From positions 184,791-248,790 of the forward strand of contig NZ_BJDU01000001.1 in the NCBI RefSeq assembly GCF_005405305.1: a DNA stretch of 64,000 bases, in the 5' to 3' direction. Shown piece after piece: positions 61,631 to 64,000 of this stretch (position 1 is the first letter of the stretch; each line of letters begins with the position of its first letter). A program made the position numbers and the translations under genes. The stretch is from Companilactobacillus formosensis. Its GTDB lineage: Bacteria > Bacillota > Bacilli > Lactobacillales > Lactobacillaceae. Under the pieces are notes generated by a model. The model worked only from the letters and a program-made list of their open reading frames with translations. It was not told the origin of the DNA and searched no databases.

Positions 61631-61906
61631 ATGCCAACATCATTGAAGACAATTAAGAGTCGATTAGATTCACACTTAGGTGAGAATTTGACAATTGTTG
61701 CACAAGCAGGTCGTAAGAAGGTTGTCCGCCGTCGCGGTACCCTATCAGAAACATTCCATTCAGTTTTTGTTGTAGATTTGGATCAAAATGAAAACTCATT
61801 TGAAAGAGTTTCATATAGTTATGCTGATTTATTGACAAAATCAATTGATATTAAGTTTGATGGTGAAGAATCAGACGATTCAGAACCAGAAGCTGAAGTT
61901 GAATAA
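61631..61906 (+). CDS. veg: Veg family protein
   Basis: A 91-residue protein of the Veg family (MPTSLKTIKSRL, QAGRKKVVRRRGTLSETFHSVFVVDL). In Bacillus subtilis Veg influences biofilm-gene expression and its promoter is very strong; the position between rsmA and purR is the same here. ATG 61631 follows AAGGAG; an in-frame GTG at 61619 overlaps that site. A glutamate-rich tail (about 78-91) is typical of lactobacillar versions. Confidence 0.93.
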   Translation: MPTSLKTIKSRLDSHLGENLTIVAQAGRKKVVRRRGTLSETFHSVFVVDLDQNENSFERVSYSYADLLTKSIDIKFDGEESDDSEPEAEVE

Positions 61907-61927
61907 AATAATAAGCGTTCATTAGAA

Positions 61928-61964
61928 TAGAGGTTTGGACAAAATCGTTCAGACCTCTTTTTTT
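61928..61964 (+). terminator. Intrinsic terminator of veg
   Basis: GAGGTTTGGA pairs with TCAGACCTC (one mismatch), followed by a T-run. Confidence 0.75.
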
Positions 61965-62081
61965 GTGTGAAGGCTGAAGGCAAAGTTTGGGGAAAGACAT
62001 GTTTTACTTTGAAAAAAACATGAATTGTTCATTGTTTTGCTTTATAATCTTGTAGGAAGATATGTTTTAGGAGAAAAAAAG

Positions 62082-62924
62082 ATGAAAACACGAAGAAGCG
62101 AACGTTTAATTGATATGACTCGCTATTTGCTGGAACGACCACATACATTAATTTCATTAGCATTTTTTGCTGATCGTTACGAATCAGCTAAGTCATCAAT
62201 TTCTGAGGATTTAGGAATTTTACGAAGAACTTTTATGATTAGAGGAATTGGTGTTTTGGAAACTTTGCCTGGAGCTGGTGGCGGAGTTATCTTTACACCG
62301 GGAATCTCTAAGAAAGAAGCTACAGAATTTATTGAGGATACTTCCAAGCGTTTGGTTGAACCTAATCGAATTTTGCCTGGTGGATATTTGTATTTGACTG
62401 ATTTATTGGCAGATCCAGAATTGTTGAGAACAGTGGGTCGCATGATTGCTACACAATATTCACAAAGTTCTATTGATGTTGTCATGACAGTGGCAACTAA
62501 AGGTATACCAATTGCCCAAAGTGTAGCTAATTTCTTGAACATTCCATTTGTCATTGTTCGTCGTGACTCTAAAATTACAGAAGGTTCAACCATTAGTGTT
62601 AACTATGCATCTGGTTCATCTGATCGTGTGGAAAAGATGGAATTATCAAAGCGTAGTTTGGACGAAGGTTCTAGAGTCTTAGTCGTTGATGACTTTATGA
62701 AAGGCGGCGGTACTATCAATGGTTTGCAAAGTTTGATTTCTGAATTTAATGCTATCTTTGTTGGTGCGACCGTTTTTGCTGAAAATATCAATATCCACAG
62801 TCAATTTAGTGATGACGATATTACGTCAATCTTTAAAGTAACTAAAATCGATACTAAAAACCGAATTCTCAATGTAGAACCAGGAAATTATTTAACTAAT
62901 ACCGATTTCAGTTATTTTGAATAA
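62082..62924 (+). CDS. purR: Pur operon repressor
   Basis: A 280-residue PurR of the Gram-positive type: N-terminal winged helix (SERLIDMTRYLLERPHTLISLAFFA, about residues 5-30) and a phosphoribosyltransferase-like domain with the PRPP motif VLVVDDFMKGGGTI at about residue 203. It represses purine genes, with PRPP as inducer. ATG 62082 is preceded by AGGAG; a longer frame starting at 62025 has none. Confidence 0.94.
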   Translation: MKTRRSERLIDMTRYLLERPHTLISLAFFADRYESAKSSISEDLGILRRTFMIRGIGVLETLPGAGGGVIFTPGISKKEATEFIEDTSKRLVEPNRILPGGYLYLTDLLADPELLRTVGRMIATQYSQSSIDVVMTVATKGIPIAQSVANFLNIPFVIVRRDSKITEGSTISVNYASGSSDRVEKMELSKRSLDEGSRVLVVDDFMKGGGTINGLQSLISEFNAIFVGATVFAENINIHSQFSDDDITSIFKVTKIDTKNRILNVEPGNYLTNTDFSYFE

Positions 62925-62942
62925 ATTCTAGATTGAGCAGTC

Positions 62943-62966
62943 ATATATAATAATGCTATTATATAT
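62943..62966. promoter_or_regulatory. AT-rich palindrome before glmU
   Basis: Perfect 10-bp arms (ATATATAATA / TATTATATAT) around ATGC, about 33 bp before the glmU start; it contains a TATAAT-like -10. It could be an operator or simply a promoter core. Confidence 0.35.
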
Positions 62967-62998
62967 AAGGATATTTGAATGACTGAAGGGAGTTTCTG

Positions 62999-64000
62999 AT
63001 GTCGAATCGTTATGTAATAATTCTTGCTGCCGGAAAAGGTACAAGAATGAAGTCAAGATTGTACAAAGTATTGCATCCTGTTGCTGGTAGAGCCATGGTT
63101 GACCATGTTTTAACACAAGTTGAAAAAATCAAGCCCGACCAAATCGAAACTGTAATTGGTAATGGTGCTGATAAGGTTGAAGCATTACTTGGTGACAGAA
63201 CTAAATATGCTTTGCAATCTGAACAACTAGGTACAGGTCATGCTGTATTGCAAACTGAAAAAGATTTAGGTGACAAGGATGGTATTACTTTGGTAGTTAC
63301 CGGTGATACTCCTTTGTTCACTGCGCAAACTTTTGAGAATCTTTTGGACTTTCACGAAAAGGAACAAGCTAGTGCAACTATTTTAACAGCTCACGCTGAC
63401 GATCCATTTGGTTATGGCCGAATCGTTCGTGATAGCAATGGCAATGTTGAAAAAATTGTTGAACAAAAAGATGCTTCTCGTAGTGAACAAGAGATTCAAG
63501 AAATCAATACTGGCGTTTTGTGCTTTGATAATAAATTGTTATTTGAGAATTTGCACAAAGTCAATAATGACAACGCTCAAGGTGAATACTACTTACCAGA
63601 TGTTATTTCACTATTGAAACAACAAGGTAAGAAAGTTTCAGCTTATCAAATGGCTGATCTTAGTGAATCATTAGGTGTTAATGACCGTGTAGCTTTATCA
63701 AAAGCTGAAAAGATCATGCAAAGAAGAATCAATGAAGCACATATGCGTGACGGTGTAACAATCGTTGATCCTGATAATACTTACATTGATGTTGACGTTG
63801 AAATTGGCAATGATACTGTCATTGAACCAAACGTTAAGATTTTCGGTAAAACGACTATCGGTTCAGAATGTGTTATCGGTTCTGGTTCAAGAATTTCAGA
63901 TTCTGAGATTCAAGATAACGTTGAAGTTATCAGTTCTACAATTGAAAAAGCTATTATGCACAAGGGTAGCAACATTGGACCTAACTCACACTTACGTCCT
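62999..64000 (+). CDS. glmU: Bifunctional UDP-GlcNAc pyrophosphorylase/GlcN-1-P acetyltransferase (partial)
   Basis: The open frame from ATG 62999 (after GAAGGGAG) runs off the right edge after 334 codons; the full protein is usually about 455. The N-terminal uridyltransferase motif [19 protein letters not shown] is at residues 10-28 and [10 protein letters not shown] at about 80. Hexapeptide-repeat residues of the left-handed beta-helix acetyltransferase begin near residue 250 ([20 protein letters not shown]). It makes UDP-GlcNAc for wall synthesis. Confidence 0.95.
   Translation, partial: MSNRYVIILAAGKGTRMKSRLYKVLHPVAGRAMVDHVLTQVEKIKPDQIETVIGNGADKVEALLGDRTKYALQSEQLGTGHAVLQTEKDLGDKDGITLVVTGDTPLFTAQTFENLLDFHEKEQASATILTAHADDPFGYGRIVRDSNGNVEKIVEQKDASRSEQEIQEINTGVLCFDNKLLFENLHKVNNDNAQGEYYLPDVISLLKQQGKKVSAYQMADLSESLGVNDRVALSKAEKIMQRRINEAHMRDGVTIVDPDNTYIDVDVEIGNDTVIEPNVKIFGKTTIGSECVIGSGSRISDSEIQDNVEVISSTIEKAIMHKGSNIGPNSHLRP

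Noticed and set aside
62177-62593. 138-codon ORF antisense to purR
   Set aside because: Shadow of purR; no start signal and low-complexity composition.

Overview
The window looks like the chromosome of a low-GC, Gram-positive lactic acid bacterium, probably a Lactobacillaceae member near Companilactobacillus. That genus guess is inferred from AT-rich codon use, a dltXABCD operon, T-box leaders, LPxTG, WxL and other exported surface proteins, a DHA2 transporter paired with a DUF4811 protein, and the Firmicutes order metG-tatD-rnmV-rsmA-veg-purR-glmU. I see no rRNA, CRISPR array, insertion sequence, prophage or plasmid gene. One tRNA (Thr, anticodon GGT) is present. Both window ends cut a gene: the 3' end of a GH13 glucosidase on the left and the 5' part of glmU on the right.

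Layout. 1-4.6 kb: glucosidase tail, two convergent paralogous GntR/UTRA regulators, an SGNH hydrolase, a WxL surface protein and a zinc-independent S14 gene. 5.1-9.6 kb: dltXABCD for D-alanylation of teichoic acids, including the 49-codon dltX. 9.6-13.2 kb: a MerR regulator, then acyl-CoA dehydrogenase-etfB-etfA, whose leader carries a terminator-like hairpin. 13.3-16.4 kb: an OpuA-type glycine betaine importer. 16.5-25.9 kb: an XRE/TPR regulator, AI-2E-type exporter, M50-like membrane protein, two MFS transporters, an EIIA-like orphan, a HAD phosphatase, ndt-tetR, a 32-residue membrane peptide and an ADP-ribosylglycohydrolase. 25.9-28.5 kb: an amino-acid ABC importer behind a T-box leader with duplicated antiterminator modules. 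28.6-31.4 kb: a PadR-DUF1700-DUF4097-DUF975 envelope module. 31.4-37.1 kb: an MntR-like regulator, HdeD, tRNA-Thr, DegV, an LPxTG-type adhesin and an acyltransferase. 37.3-44.1 kb: a CPBP-like relic, XRE-PLDc_N-ABC operon, GNAT and HelD. 44.1-48.3 kb: T-box-trpS, then marR-DHA2-DUF4811. 48.4-51.1 kb: two secreted wall enzymes sharing an N-terminal module. 51.3-55.6 kb: FetAB, a T-box-controlled hydratase with an overlapping upstream ORF, Ppx and PEBP. 55.6-64 kb: a HELHH protein with a sirtuin, then the housekeeping block ending in glmU.

The most unusual material is in RNA leaders. (1) The hydratase gene at 52780-53595 has a T-box whose specifier reads as Ile, followed by an upstream ORF with a strong Shine-Dalgarno sequence. 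The upstream ORF's ribosome-binding region is complementary to that of the hydratase, which suggests stacked transcriptional and translational control. (2) The amino-acid importer has one stem I and two serial antiterminator/terminator modules, with a specifier that reads as His. The trpS leader in the same window serves as an internal check: all three specifiers follow the same position rule. (3) Terminator-like hairpins lie only about 20-40 nt before the acyl-CoA dehydrogenase and ADP-ribosylglycohydrolase start codons.

Several start codons given here are shorter than the longest open frame, because a clear Shine-Dalgarno sequence precedes an internal start. Family names come from recognising motifs by eye; no database search was run.
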